From JACVRW01 sp963751105 (GTDB taxonomy: Bacteria; Actinomycetota; Thermoleophilia; Solirubrobacterales; Thermoleophilaceae): DNA of 64,000 nt. Of this stretch, positions 6,585 through 18,377 are shown one piece after another. The DNA is taken from assembly GCA_963751105.1 (NCBI GenBank), contig CAVVTG010000002.1, forward strand, positions 1,364,001 through 1,428,000, given 5' to 3'. Made by a program: the position numbers and the translations under genes. Within the stretch, counting starts at the first letter, position 1; every line of letters begins with the position of its first letter. Under the pieces are notes generated by a model. It saw only the letters and a list, made by a program, of their open reading frames with translations, searched no databases and was not told the DNA's origin.

Positions 6585-7527
6585 ACATCTGTTGACGGTC
6601 GACGACCTGTCTCGCGACGACATCGAGCTCATCCTCGGCCGGGCCGAGAGCTTCGCCGAGGTGTCCGGGCGCGAGATCAAGAAGGTGCCCACTCTGCGCG
6701 GCCGCACGGTGATCAACCTGTTCTACGAGGCCTCGACGCGCACCCAGTCCAGCTTCGAGCTGGCGGCCAAGCGACTGTCGGCCGACCTGGTGACGATCAA
6801 GGCGGCCGGCTCGGCGGTGGAGAAGGGGGAGTCGCTCAAGGACACCGTCCAGACCCTGTCGGCCTACGACCCGGCCGCGATCGTGATCCGCACCCCGCAC
6901 GCCGGCGCGGCCGGCCTGGTGGCGCGATGGACTCGCGCGTCGGTGATCAACGCCGGCGACGGCAAGCACGAGCACCCCACGCAGGCTCTGCTCGATCTCT
7001 ACACCCTCAAGCGCCGGGCGGGGTCGCTCGATGGCCTGCGGGTGTGGATCGTGGGCGATGTCCTCCACAGCCGCGTGGCCCGCTCGAACATCCTGGCCTT
7101 CACGCGCATGGGCTGCGAGGTCACGGTCTGCGGGCCGCCGACCCTGATCCCGCGCGGCATCGAGGCCCTGGGCTGCCAGGTGCGCCACACGCTCGACGAG
7201 CTGGGCTCGGCCGACGTGATCTACGCGCTGCGCATGCAGCACGAGCGGATGAAGGGCTCGTTCGTGCCCTCGCTGCGCGAGTACGCCGCGCGCTACCAGA
7301 TCGACGGCAGGCGGCTGGGGCCCAATCAGCTGCTGATGCACCCCGGACCGGTGAACCGCGGCGTGGAGCTCTCGGCCGAGGTGATCGACTCGCCGCAGGC
7401 GCTGATCACCGAGCAGGTCGAGTCCGGCGTGGTGGTGCGAATGGCCGTGCTCTACGAGCTGCTGGCCGGCCGGGGGGCGCCCTCGGCGGCCGGGCTCGCG
7501 GCGGAAACCGAGCCCCAGCCCGCATGA
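6577..7527 (+). CDS. pyrB: Aspartate carbamoyltransferase, catalytic chain
   Basis: 316 residues. Condenses carbamoyl phosphate with aspartate to N-carbamoylaspartate. Seen: N-terminal HLLTVDDLSRDDIELIL, the carbamoyl-phosphate loop YEASTRTQSSFE, GESLKDTVQTL, the HPTQALLDLYTL block, and RMQHERM plus MHPGPVNRGVE in the aspartate domain. Normal length for the catalytic chain; no regulatory chain (pyrI) is present, as usual in actinobacteria. Starts inside pyrR and ends inside pyrC (ATGA), so translation is coupled. Confidence 0.97.
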   Translation: MRRHLLTVDDLSRDDIELILGRAESFAEVSGREIKKVPTLRGRTVINLFYEASTRTQSSFELAAKRLSADLVTIKAAGSAVEKGESLKDTVQTLSAYDPAAIVIRTPHAGAAGLVARWTRASVINAGDGKHEHPTQALLDLYTLKRRAGSLDGLRVWIVGDVLHSRVARSNILAFTRMGCEVTVCGPPTLIPRGIEALGCQVRHTLDELGSADVIYALRMQHERMKGSFVPSLREYAARYQIDGRRLGPNQLLMHPGPVNRGVELSAEVIDSPQALITEQVESGVVVRMAVLYELLAGRGAPSAAGLAAETEPQPA

Positions 7528-8888
7528 AGGCCGCCCAGAGCAGGGCCACTCCTGCCCTCGAGCTCGACCGGAGCGGCGCGCCCGGCGGAACGGTGCTGGT
7601 GCGCGGGGCCCGTCTGCTCGACCCGCGCTCGGGCCTCGACACGGTGTCCGACCTGCTGATCCGGGACGGCCGGGTGGCGGAGATCGGAGACACGATCGAG
7701 GCGCCCGCCGGCGCCGAGGCGGTCGAGGCGGAAGGGCTGCACGCCCTACCGGCCTTCGTGGACCCTCACGTGCACCTGCGCACGCCCGGCCGGGAGGACG
7801 AGGAGGACATCGACTCCGGCACGCGCGCGGCGGCGGCCGGCGGCTACGGCGCGATCATCGCCCAGCCCAACACCGAGCCCGTGGTCGACACCGCGCCCGT
7901 GTTGCGCTCGCTGCGCGAGCGGGCCCGCGTGGAGGCCCGGATACCCACCGGCTTCATGGCCGCGGTCACGGTCGGACAGGCGGGCGAGCGGCTCACCGAG
8001 ATGGCCGAGCTGGCCGATGCGGGCGCTGCGGGCTTCACCGACGACGGCCTGCCGGTGCGCTCGGCGGGCGTGTTGCGCCAGGCGCTCCAGTACCAGCGGC
8101 TGGCCGGGCGCATGATCGCGCTGCACGAGGAGGATCCGTCCCTGTCGGGCGACGGCGCCATGCACGAGGGCACGGTGTCCGCGCTGCTCGGCGTGGCCGG
8201 CATCCCCTCGGTGTCGGAGTCGACGATGGTGGCCCGCGACTGCGCGCTCGCCCGCTACGAGGAGGGACGCATCCACGTCCAGCACGTTTCCGCCCAGGAG
8301 ACGGTCGGGGCGATCGAGCGAGCGCGCCAGGTGGGCACGGCGGTGACCTGCGAGGCCACGCCTCATCACCTGCTGCTCACCGACGAGGACGTCCGCAGCC
8401 TCGACACCAACCTGAAGATGAACCCCCCGCTGCGGGCGCCCGCCGACCGCGAGGCGCTGATCGCAGGCCTTCGCTCGGGCACGATCGACTGCGTGGCCAC
8501 CGACCATGCTCCTCACGCGCGCGAGGAGAAGGAGCAGCCCTTCGAGCTGGCGCCGATGGGGGTCACCGGGCTCGAGACGGCGTTCGCCGCGCTGCACACC
8601 GGCCTGGTCCTGCCCGGCCTGATCGGACTCGATCTGCTGGTGGAGCGCATGACCGCCGGGGGAGCGCCCTTCGGTCTCGAGCTGCCCAGCCTGGCGCCCG
8701 GCTCGCGGGCCAACGTCTGCCTCGTCGACCTGGACGCGGAGTGGGAGGTGGGGGAGGCGGGCTACGAGAGCCGCTCCGACAACTGCGCCTTCGCCGGAAG
8801 GCGGTTGACCGGGCGGGTGCGGATGACGGTGGCCGACGGCACGGTCGCCTACCGTGAGCGCTCGTTCGCGCTGGGAGCGGTGACCTGA
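7524..8888 (+). CDS. pyrC: Dihydroorotase
   Basis: 454 residues, multifunctional-type dihydroorotase (amidohydrolase fold). Cyclises N-carbamoylaspartate to dihydroorotate. Seen: metal ligands DPHVHLRTPG, the AAAAGGYGAIIAQPNTEP block, FTDDGLPV, HEEDPSL, HVSAQET, CEATPHHLLL with LKMNPPLR, and the DCVATDHAPH signature with the catalytic Asp. The first 20 residues (AAQSRATPALELDRSG) look like a loose extension, so a later start is possible. ATG 7524 gives an ATGA overlap with pyrB and is preferred. Confidence 0.96.
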   Translation: MKAAQSRATPALELDRSGAPGGTVLVRGARLLDPRSGLDTVSDLLIRDGRVAEIGDTIEAPAGAEAVEAEGLHALPAFVDPHVHLRTPGREDEEDIDSGTRAAAAGGYGAIIAQPNTEPVVDTAPVLRSLRERARVEARIPTGFMAAVTVGQAGERLTEMAELADAGAAGFTDDGLPVRSAGVLRQALQYQRLAGRMIALHEEDPSLSGDGAMHEGTVSALLGVAGIPSVSESTMVARDCALARYEEGRIHVQHVSAQETVGAIERARQVGTAVTCEATPHHLLLTDEDVRSLDTNLKMNPPLRAPADREALIAGLRSGTIDCVATDHAPHAREEKEQPFELAPMGVTGLETAFAALHTGLVLPGLIGLDLLVERMTAGGAPFGLELPSLAPGSRANVCLVDLDAEWEVGEAGYESRSDNCAFAGRRLTGRVRMTVADGTVAYRERSFALGAVT

Positions 8889-9999
8889 TGTACCTGCTCC
8901 TCGAGGACGGCACCCGTCTCGACGGCGACTCGGTGGGGGCCGAGGACATCGGCACTGGGGAGGTCGTGTTCAACACCTCGATGTCCGGCTATCAGGAAGC
9001 GGTCACCGACCCGAGCTACGCCGGGCAGATCATCGTCTTCACCTATCCGCTGATCGGCAACTACGGCGTCGCCGCGGAGCACATGGAATCCGACCGGATC
9101 CACGCCCGCGCGGTCATCATGCGCGAGGGGATCGACCGTGAGGACAGCGCCGGCGCCGAGGGCGGCTGGCTCACCTGGCTCGCCGACTGCGGCGTGCCGG
9201 CGCTGTCGGGGGTGGACACGCGGGCGCTCGTCCGCCACATCCGCGACAAGGGCGCCATGCGCGGTGGGGTGTTCGGCCCCGACACTCCGGAGACCACGGC
9301 TCGGGAGCGGATCGAGGCCGAGCCGCCGATGGCCGGCCGTGATCTGGCCCGCGAGGTGGGGCCCGCCGAGCCGCAGGTCTTCGAGGGCGGCGACGGCCCC
9401 AGGGTGATCGGTATCGACACCGGGATCAAGACCTCGATCGTGCGCAACCTGCGTGAGCGCGGTGTGCAGCTGGAGCTGCATCCCTGCCACGTCTCGGCCG
9501 AGGAGCTCCTGGCCCGCTCACCCGACGCGGTCTTCCTGGCCAACGGCCCCGGCGACCCCGCGGCGCTGGACTATGTGGTCGACACGGTGCGCGGGGTCGT
9601 GGGCCGGGTGCCGGTGTGGGGCATCTGCCTCGGCCATCAGCTGCTGTGTCGCGCGGTGGGTCTCGAGACCTTCAAGCTGCCCTTCGGCCACCGCGGGGCC
9701 AACCACCCGGTGAAGGACCTCGAGACCGGCCGCATCGAGATCACCTCGCAGAACCACGGCTTCGCGGTGCTGGGCCCGGGAGGCGAGCGCACGATCGAGG
9801 GTGACGAGCCGGTGCGCTGGGAGACCGATTTCGGTGCCGCCGAGTTGCAGCAGCTCAACCTCTACGACCGGACCGTCGAGGGCCTCGTGCTCCGCGACGT
9901 GCCGGGGTCGACGGTCCAGTATCACCCCGAGGCCGGCCCCGGTCCGCACGACGCCCAACACCTTTTCGACCGCTTCCTCCAGGGACTGGTGGCCGCCTG

Positions 10000-10000
<1 letters not shown>
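8888..10000 (+). CDS. carA: Carbamoyl-phosphate synthase small chain (glutaminase)
   Basis: 370 residues. Supplies ammonia from glutamine to CarB. The N-terminal half has FNTSMSGYQEAVTDPSYAGQ and YPLIGNYG. The C-terminal class I amidotransferase has FLANGPGDPAAL, the nucleophile Cys in WGICLGHQLL and the catalytic His-Glu pair in QYHPEAGPGPHD. Normal length. ATG 8888 shares one base with the pyrC stop, and its TGA shares one base with the carB start, so all three are translationally coupled. Confidence 0.97.
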
Positions 10001-13115
<3,115 letters not shown>

Positions 13116-13116
<1 letters not shown>

Positions 13117-13949
13117 TGCAGCGCACGCTGGCCCCTCCCGCACGGCGAACGGCCCGGGTCGCCGGGGTGGAGCGGCTCGGCGCGTACCGCCTGATCACTG
13201 CTCTCGACGATGCGGGCCCGCCGGATCCCCAGCCCGGCCAGTTCTACATGGTCGCGAGCGAGAGCGGCTGGGGCGGGGGGCCCGACGAGCGGCCCTACCT
13301 GCCGCGGGCGTTCTCGCACGCGCGAGCCACCGCTACCGAGGAGGGTCCTCTGCTCAGCTTCCTGCTGGAGGAGGTGGGCCCGGGCACCGAGCGCCTGGCC
13401 AGGCTCGAGCCGGGCGACGGCCTGGCCCTGCTGGGCCCGCTGGGAATCGGCTTCACGCCACCCCCTGGCAACGTACGGCCGCTGCTCACCGGCGGCGGGA
13501 TCGGCGTAGCTCCCCTGCTGTGCTTCGAGGACGAGCTGCTGCGCGACCGGGACGGGCCGGCGCCGTCGGCGCTGCTGGGCTTTCGCAGCGCCGCCCACGC
13601 TCAGGCCGCCGCTCTGTTCGCCGGGTCACCGGCGGTGGTCACCGACGACGGCTCGGTGGGCCGCCAGGCGCTCGTCACGGACCTGCTGAAGGCCGAGCTC
13701 GATGCCGATCCCGACGCCACCGTCTACGCCTGCGGCCCGCCGGCGATGCTGGAGGCGGTGCGTGCCCTGTGCGCCGGGCGGGGGACCCCCGCGCAGCTGG
13801 CCCTCGAGTCCGGCATGGCCTGCGGCTACGGAGCCTGCTTCGGGTGCGTGGTTCCGACCCGCGACGGCTACCTGCGACTGTGCGTCGACGGACCGGTGCT
13901 TCACGCCGAGCTCATCGACAGCGCGCTGTTCCCGGGGGCGGGGCATTGA
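13116..13949 (+). CDS. pyrK: Dihydroorotate dehydrogenase electron-transfer subunit (FAD, 2Fe-2S)
   Basis: 277 residues. Passes electrons from dihydroorotate via PyrD to NAD. Seen: a flavin-domain GQFYMVA block, YLPRAFSHA (RxxS-like FAD site), LLGPLGIGF, LLTGGGIGVAPLL for NAD, YACGPPAMLEAV, and the C-terminal iron-sulfur motif in ESGMACGYGACFGCVVPTRD followed by RLC (C-x4-C-x2-C-x11-C), typical of PyrK. Its presence next to pyrD marks a class 1B system. One-base overlap with carB; TTGA overlap with pyrD. Confidence 0.93.
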
Positions 13950-14860
13950 GCTACGTCGCTGAGGACGGGTTCGAGCTGTGCGGTGTCCGGCTGCGGGGCC
14001 GCATCCTCAACGGCTCGGGGACCTTCGACGCCATCGCGGCGCGCCGCGCCTTCGGGGATGCCCTGCTCGAGCGGTTCCCCTTCGACGCCTTCGTCTCGAA
14101 GACGATCACGCTCGAGCCGAGGCAGGGAAACCCGCCGCCGCGCCTGTGGGAGACACCGGGCGGCCTGATCAACTCGATCGGGCTGCCCAACAAGGGGCTC
14201 GAGGGCTTCCTGCGCTCGGACCTGCCGGAGCTGGCCGAGCTGCCGGTGCCGCTCGTGGTGTCGGTGATGGGCTTCAGCACGGAGGAGCTCGCGGAGCTGG
14301 TGACGGCTGTGGGCCTCGCCGACGAGGTGTCCATGATCGAGCTCAACGTCTCGTGCCCGAACGTGGAGACCGGCTTGGTGATGGGCGCGGACCCGGATGA
14401 GACGGCGCGAGCCGTGCAGGCGGTGCGCCCGCTCACCGGCAAGCCGCTGGTGGTCAAGCTCACCCCCAACGCGACCGAGCCCGCGGCGGTGGCGCTGGCC
14501 GCACAGGACGCCGGGGCCGACGCCGTGTCGTTGATCAACACGCTCAAGGGCATGGCCTTCGACCCCCACGGGAGCGGACCCTGGCTGGGAGGGGTCACCG
14601 GAGGCGTGTCGGGCCCCGCGGTCCGCGCCATCGCGCTCGAGCAGGTCCGGGCGGTCGCCGGTCGCGTGGCCCTCCCGGTGATCGGCATGGGGGGGATCGC
14701 CTCGGGAGGTCACGCCGCCGATTTCCTGCGCGCCGGCGCCGTGGCCGTCGCGATCGGCACCGAGAGCTTCCGCGACCCGGCGGCCGGAGCGCGCATCGGC
14801 GCCGAGCTGCGCGCCGAGCCCTCGGTCGCGCCGGCGCTCGCGGAGCGGGCTGGCGCATAG
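13946..14860 (+). CDS. pyrD: Dihydroorotate dehydrogenase class 1B, catalytic subunit
   Basis: 304 residues, FMN TIM barrel. Oxidises dihydroorotate to orotate. Seen: ILNGSGTFD, FVSKTITLEPRQGN, NSIGLPNKG, the active-site Cys in ELNVSCPNVETG (class 1 uses Cys), VVKLTPNATE, DAVSLINTLKGMAFD and PVIGMGGIASGGHAADFL for phosphate binding. TTG start at 13946 overlaps the pyrK TGA. It is the last gene of the operon; the expected pyrF and pyrE do not follow. Confidence 0.94.
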   Translation: MSYVAEDGFELCGVRLRGRILNGSGTFDAIAARRAFGDALLERFPFDAFVSKTITLEPRQGNPPPRLWETPGGLINSIGLPNKGLEGFLRSDLPELAELPVPLVVSVMGFSTEELAELVTAVGLADEVSMIELNVSCPNVETGLVMGADPDETARAVQAVRPLTGKPLVVKLTPNATEPAAVALAAQDAGADAVSLINTLKGMAFDPHGSGPWLGGVTGGVSGPAVRAIALEQVRAVAGRVALPVIGMGGIASGGHAADFLRAGAVAVAIGTESFRDPAAGARIGAELRAEPSVAPALAERAGA

Positions 14861-15170
14861 ACACTCTTCGCGAGCACCGCATGCCCCGCTCGTACCCGGA
14901 CCGCGCCCGTCCGCTGGACATCACCCTGGTTGGCCCCCCGCTGATCCCGTTTTGGGGTATACGAGAGCCGTTTTTTCGCGGAAGGTGCGGGGTCTCCACC
15001 AGGTGCACGGCATGAGGGTGTGGGTGTCACACCAAAAGCCCTGCAAAGCCACACAAAACGCTCAAGCAGCCACAAGCCGCTTAAAGCTCAGGTCGAGGTC
15101 TAGCTGAATTCGCGCGTTTTTTGCGTTTTCTGGCGCGCGGTCCCAGGGCAAGCGTGTACTATCGCCGCCG
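14861..15170. other. 310-bp intergenic region before mihF
   Basis: No gene found. The 3' half is unusually AT-rich for this genome, with T-tracts TTTTTT (14969-14974, and 15117-15122 followed by GCGTTTT) and CGCGCG arms at 15111-15116 and 15134-15139. It ends in the mihF promoter. The AT-rich tract could act as an upstream element or a binding site for the nucleoid protein encoded next door (inference). Confidence 0.5.
15157..15162 (+). promoter_or_regulatory. -10 box of mihF (leaderless)
   Basis: TACTAT ends 8 bases before the ATG at 15171. Transcription would begin within about 2 bases of the start codon, so the mRNA would be leaderless. No Shine-Dalgarno is present. Confidence 0.6.
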
Positions 15171-15521
15171 ATGCCGGCCGCCCCCCATTCGCCCGCCAAG
15201 GCTCACTCCGCGGGCCTCGCCCCCGAGCGGTCGCTCACCCAGAGAATGGACGCCCTGAAGCGGGCCAACGAGATCCGCACTCGGCGCGCACGGCTGAAGC
15301 GCGACCTCAAGGCGGGCAGGATCCAGATCCACGGCCTGCTGCTCGATCCACCCGAATACCTGCTCACCGCCAAGGCGTTCGACCTGCTGCTGGCCGTTCC
15401 CAAGTACGGCCGTGTGAAGGTGAATCGAATACTCACCCACTGCCGCATATCGCCCAGCAAGACGATCGGCGGCCTCTCCGAGCGGCAGCGCAACGAGCTG
15501 GTCTCGTACCTGCGGCGATAG
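15171..15521 (+). CDS. mihF: Integration host factor, actinobacterial type (mIHF)
   Basis: 116 residues. Nucleoid-associated, DNA-bending protein of actinobacteria. Seen: a basic helical N-terminus (RANEIRTRRARLKRDLKAG), then LLAVPKYGRVKVNRILTHCRI with the helix-two-turn-helix DNA-binding block (LPKVGKVKA-like), and SKTIGGLSERQRNELVSYL at the end. Context matches the mycobacterial order mihF-gmk-rpoZ-coaBC. ATG 15171 with the leaderless promoter is chosen. An internal ATG at 15246 would give a shorter product closer to other mIHF N-termini. Confidence 0.88.
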   Translation: MPAAPHSPAKAHSAGLAPERSLTQRMDALKRANEIRTRRARLKRDLKAGRIQIHGLLLDPPEYLLTAKAFDLLLAVPKYGRVKVNRILTHCRISPSKTIGGLSERQRNELVSYLRR

Positions 15522-16078
15522 GCCCGCGCGGCACACCGATCCTGGTCGTCACCGGCCCATCGGGCGTCGGCAAGGGAACCCTCATCAAGGCGCTGCTGGA
15601 CCGGCTTCCCGGGGTGCAGCTGGCCGTCTCGGCCACCACGCGCAGCCCGCGTAGCGCGGAATTGCACGGGGTCGACTATCACTTTCTAAGCCGAGAAGAC
15701 TTCGATCGTCGCGTCGAGGCCGGCGAGTTCGTGGAGCACGCGACCTACTCGGGCAACCGTTACGGGACCCTGCGCTCCGAGCTCGAACGGCCGGCGCGGG
15801 CGATCGTGCTCGAGATCGACCTCCAGGGCGCTCGCCAGATCAGCCAGGCGCTGCCGGAGGCAATGCGCATCTTCATCGAGCCGCCGTCGTTCGAGGTTCT
15901 GCGCGAGCGCCTTGCGGCCCGAGGGTCCGACTCCCAGGAGGCGATCGAGTGCCGGCTCGCGGCGGCTCGCGAGGAGCTGGCGGCCGCCGGCGAGTTCGAT
16001 CACCGCATCGTCAACGACGACTGCGACCGTGCAGCGACGGAGCTCGCGGAGCTGGTCGCTAGGATGTGTGAGCCGTGA
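15518..16078 (+). CDS. gmk: Guanylate kinase (non-canonical start, probably ATA)
   Basis: 186 residues. Phosphorylates GMP to GDP. Seen: P-loop VVTGPSGVGKGTL at residues 10-22, the GMP-binding TTRSPRSAE, GVDYHFLSREDF, GEFVEHATYSGNRYGT, VLEIDLQGARQI and VNDDCDRA near the end. The P-loop is upstream of the first ATG/GTG/TTG (GTG at 15614), so the true start must be earlier. In frame only ATA 15518, which overlaps the mihF TAG as ATAG, and CTG 15542 are available. ATA gives the family-typical spacing to the P-loop. Overlaps rpoZ by GTGA. Confidence 0.9.
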   Translation: MGPRGTPILVVTGPSGVGKGTLIKALLDRLPGVQLAVSATTRSPRSAELHGVDYHFLSREDFDRRVEAGEFVEHATYSGNRYGTLRSELERPARAIVLEIDLQGARQISQALPEAMRIFIEPPSFEVLRERLAARGSDSQEAIECRLAAAREELAAAGEFDHRIVNDDCDRAATELAELVARMCEP

Positions 16079-16302
16079 TCAAGCCACGTCTGGACAAGCT
16101 GCTGGAGCCGGTCGACTCGCACTACGCCTGCGTCATCGTGGCCGCGAAGCGCGCCCGGCAGATCAACTCCTACTACCACAACCTCGGCGAGGGCACCTTC
16201 GACGAGTACCCGCCGCCCATGGTGGAGACGGGCTCGAAGAACTACCTCAAGATCGCTCTCGAAGAGATCGCGGCCGGCAAGATCAAGTACCGCTACCGCT
16301 AG
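16075..16302 (+). CDS. rpoZ: DNA-directed RNA polymerase omega subunit
   Basis: 75 residues. Omega assists assembly of beta-prime. Seen: IKPRLDKLLEPVDSHYACVI, VAAKRARQINSY (the conserved AKRARQIN helix), EYPPPMVETGSKNYLKIALEEIAAGKIKY. Usual length for actinobacteria is 80-110, so this is a compact form. GTG 16075 overlaps the gmk TGA (GTGA). Position between gmk and coaBC is the standard order. Confidence 0.95.
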   Translation: MIKPRLDKLLEPVDSHYACVIVAAKRARQINSYYHNLGEGTFDEYPPPMVETGSKNYLKIALEEIAAGKIKYRYR

Positions 16303-16320
16303 CAGGAAGCGAACGATCAG

Positions 16321-17599
16321 ATGGCGCGCATCCTGCTCGGAGTGACCGGCGGGATCGCCGCCTACAAGGCCGTGGAGCTCGTTCGCCTGTCCGTGAAGGC
16401 CGGGCACGCCGTGCGGGTGATCCAGACGCCCGCGAGCCTGCATTTCGTGGGCCGTGCGACCTTCGACGGAATCACCGGCGCCCCAGTGCTGGTGGACGAA
16501 TGGGAGGCCGATCCCGTCCGCGGCGCCTACCCGGGCGACCCCGCGCCCGACCACGCACCGATCTCCCACCTGGAGCTGGTGGACCGCTGTGACGTCTTCT
16601 GCGTCGCGCCCGCCTCGGCCAACACTCTGGCCAAATTGGCGAACGGCCACGCCGACAACCTGCTGACGAGCGCCGCGCTCGCCAACCGCTCGCCTCTCGT
16701 CCTGGCGCCGGCCATGAACAACCGGATGTACGAGCATCCGGCCACGCTGCACAACCTCGACCTTCTGCGGGAGCGCGGTGCGCTGATCGCCGAGCCGGGC
16801 ATGGGCAGCCTCGCCTCGCGGGGCGAGTGGGGGGTGGGCCGACTGGCCGAGCCTCCCGAGATCCTGGCCCTCATCGAGACCGCGCTCTCCGTCGGCGAGT
16901 TCCAGCCGAGATCCATGGACGGCCTGAAGGTCCTGGTCACCGCCGGGGGCACGCGCGAGCCGATCGACTCGGTCCGCTTCGTGGGCAACCGCTCGTCGGG
17001 GCGAATGGGCCTTGCGCTCGCCGCCGAGGCCGCACGGCGTGGCGCCGAGGTCACCCTCGTGTGCGCCAACGTGAGCCTTCCCCGCCCCGAGGGCGTGCGT
17101 TCGCTCGACGTCGGGACCAGCGCCGAGCTCGAGGCGGCCGTGTCCTCGGAGTTCGAGCGTGCCGACGTGCTCCTGATGGCCGCCGCGCCCGCTGACTTCC
17201 GCCCCGCGTCCCCGCTCGACGACAAGATCGCGAAGACCGGCCGCGCTGGGCTCACCGTCGAGCTCGAGCCCACCCCCGACATCCTCGCCACCGTGGCCGC
17301 CGGGCGACGGCCGGGTCAGACGCTCGTGGGCTTTGCGGCCGAGCACGGTGACGGGGCGATCGAGCGTGGTCGCCAGCAAGCTCGAACGCAAGGGCCTCGA
17401 CGCCGTGATCGTCAACGACATCTCGCGCGCCGACATCGGTTTCGACAGCCCCGACAACGAGGTCACGATCGTCACCGCGGAGGCCGAGTCGGCCGTTCCG
17501 CGAGGCTCGAAGACCGGCATCGCGAGGGCGGTGCTCGACGTGGTCGAGCGCGCTCGAAGCGTGGCCGAGACGCCGAGTACCTTTGAGGGAGACCGATGA
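16321..17599 (+). CDS. coaBC: Bifunctional CoaBC (phosphopantothenoylcysteine synthetase/decarboxylase), frameshifted as read
   Basis: CoaC part (residues 1-180): LLGVTGGIAAYKAVEL, the AMNNRMYEHP motif and GSLASRGEWGVGRLAEP. CoaB part: VLVTAGGTREPIDSVRFVGNRSSGRMG and DILATVAAGRRPGQTLVGFAAEHGDG. At about 17362-17370 the frame must shift by one base: the first frame decays into arginine-rich text, while the next frame continues SKLERKGLDAVIVNDISR, FDSPDNEVTIV and KTGIARAVLDVVE to the expected C-terminus. Its TGA (17597-17599) overlaps the next ATG. Removing one base restores a normal enzyme. As CoaBC is normally essential, a sequence error is more likely than true inactivation. Confidence 0.88.
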
Positions 17600-17955
17600 G
17601 CGAGAGCGCCTACGATCTCTTCCAGAAGGGCAGCCGGCTGCTCGACAGCGGGGACTTCTTGGCCGCTGCGGTGCCGCTCGAACGCGCCCGCGACCTCGAG
17701 CCCGACAAGGGCTCGATCCGCGAAGCTCTGGGGCGCGCGTACTTCCGCTCCTCGCGCTTCGACAAGGCCGCCGAGGAGTTCGCCGCGGTGGTCGAGCGCT
17801 ACCCGGTCAACGACTACGCCCATTTCTGTCTGGGGCGCTCACTCGAGAAGACCGGCCGCAGGGCCGAGGCCCGGCGTCACGCCGCGCTGGCGGCCAACAT
17901 GCGCCCGGACCGGGCGGACTACCGCGCGTTCCGCGAACGGCTGCTCGCGGCCTAG
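17596..17955 (+). CDS. Small TPR-repeat protein
   Basis: 119 residues made of about three tetratricopeptide-type helix pairs: AYDLFQKGSRLLDSGDFLAAAVPLERA, ALGRAYFRSSRFDKAAEEFAAVV and AHFCLGRSLEKTGRRAEARRHAALA, with the TPR-typical G/A/Y spacing. No signal peptide. Probably a protein-protein adaptor; partner unknown. ATG 17596 overlaps the coaBC stop (ATGA). The stop overlaps the stop of the convergent gene on the other strand. Confidence 0.75.
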   Translation: MSESAYDLFQKGSRLLDSGDFLAAAVPLERARDLEPDKGSIREALGRAYFRSSRFDKAAEEFAAVVERYPVNDYAHFCLGRSLEKTGRRAEARRHAALAANMRPDRADYRAFRERLLAA

Positions 17956-18357
17956 TCGCCCGCCGGAGCCGCCCGCAACCCCGCCGCGTGGTCGCGCACC
18001 GCCACGGCGGCCTCGCACACCAGGCCGAGCAACCGGTCGAGTGTGCGACTCGTCGAGCTCGGCCGCGGCCACGTCGGCGTGGACCCAGATGTCCTTCGAA
18101 CGTGAGCAGCCGAAGCGCACTATCCGGGTCTGGCGGTTCCACCACAGGAGCATCCAGGGGTCGAGGTCGCCGGCGCCGTGCAGCGCCACCGCCTGGGCTC
18201 GCAGCAGGCCGTCGGCCATCCGCAGGCCCACGTCGAGCGGCTCACCGCCGGCGTTCTCGGCCGGCACCTGCAGTCCCCATTCACCGGCGGCCAGCCGCCT
18301 GGCGCCCAGTGCGGGCACGGAGGCGAGGTAGCTGTCGACCAGCTCGGGAACGGCCAT
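17952..18357 (-). CDS. Unknown conserved-looking protein, frameshifted as read
   Basis: Not recognised. The first 103 residues are coherent (AVPELVDSYLASVPALGARR, GDLDPWMLLWWNRQTRIVRF, KDIWVHADVAAAELDE). After that the frame turns into Pro/Gly/Arg-rich text, while a one-base shift near 18040-18046 continues as DRLLGLVCEAAVAVRDHAAG to a TAG at 17952-17954, giving about 134 residues. The shift looks like one inserted base. The ATG at 18357 lies 7 bases from a TACTCT -10 box, so it is probably leaderless. Possible surface, binding or enzymatic roles cannot be assigned. Confidence 0.5.
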
Positions 18358-18377
18358 TCGGGCAGAGTACGGATGTG
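18358..18377. promoter_or_regulatory. Short divergent promoter between unknown gene and dtd
   Basis: Only 20 bp separate the two start codons. On the minus strand TACTCT (18369-18364) places transcription at the ATG. On the plus strand TACGGAT (18368-18374) overlaps it and places transcription near the GTG at 18378. The plus-strand box is a weak match. Confidence 0.45.

Noticed and set aside
14961..15140. Replication origin or phage attachment site in the AT-rich gap before mihF
   Set aside because: No DnaA-box cluster, no integrase, no direct repeats of a tRNA end; promoter plus AT-rich upstream sequence is enough.
17360..17372. Programmed frameshift in coaBC
   Set aside because: No slippery heptamer or stop codon at the junction, and the domain continues without a gap once one base is removed.
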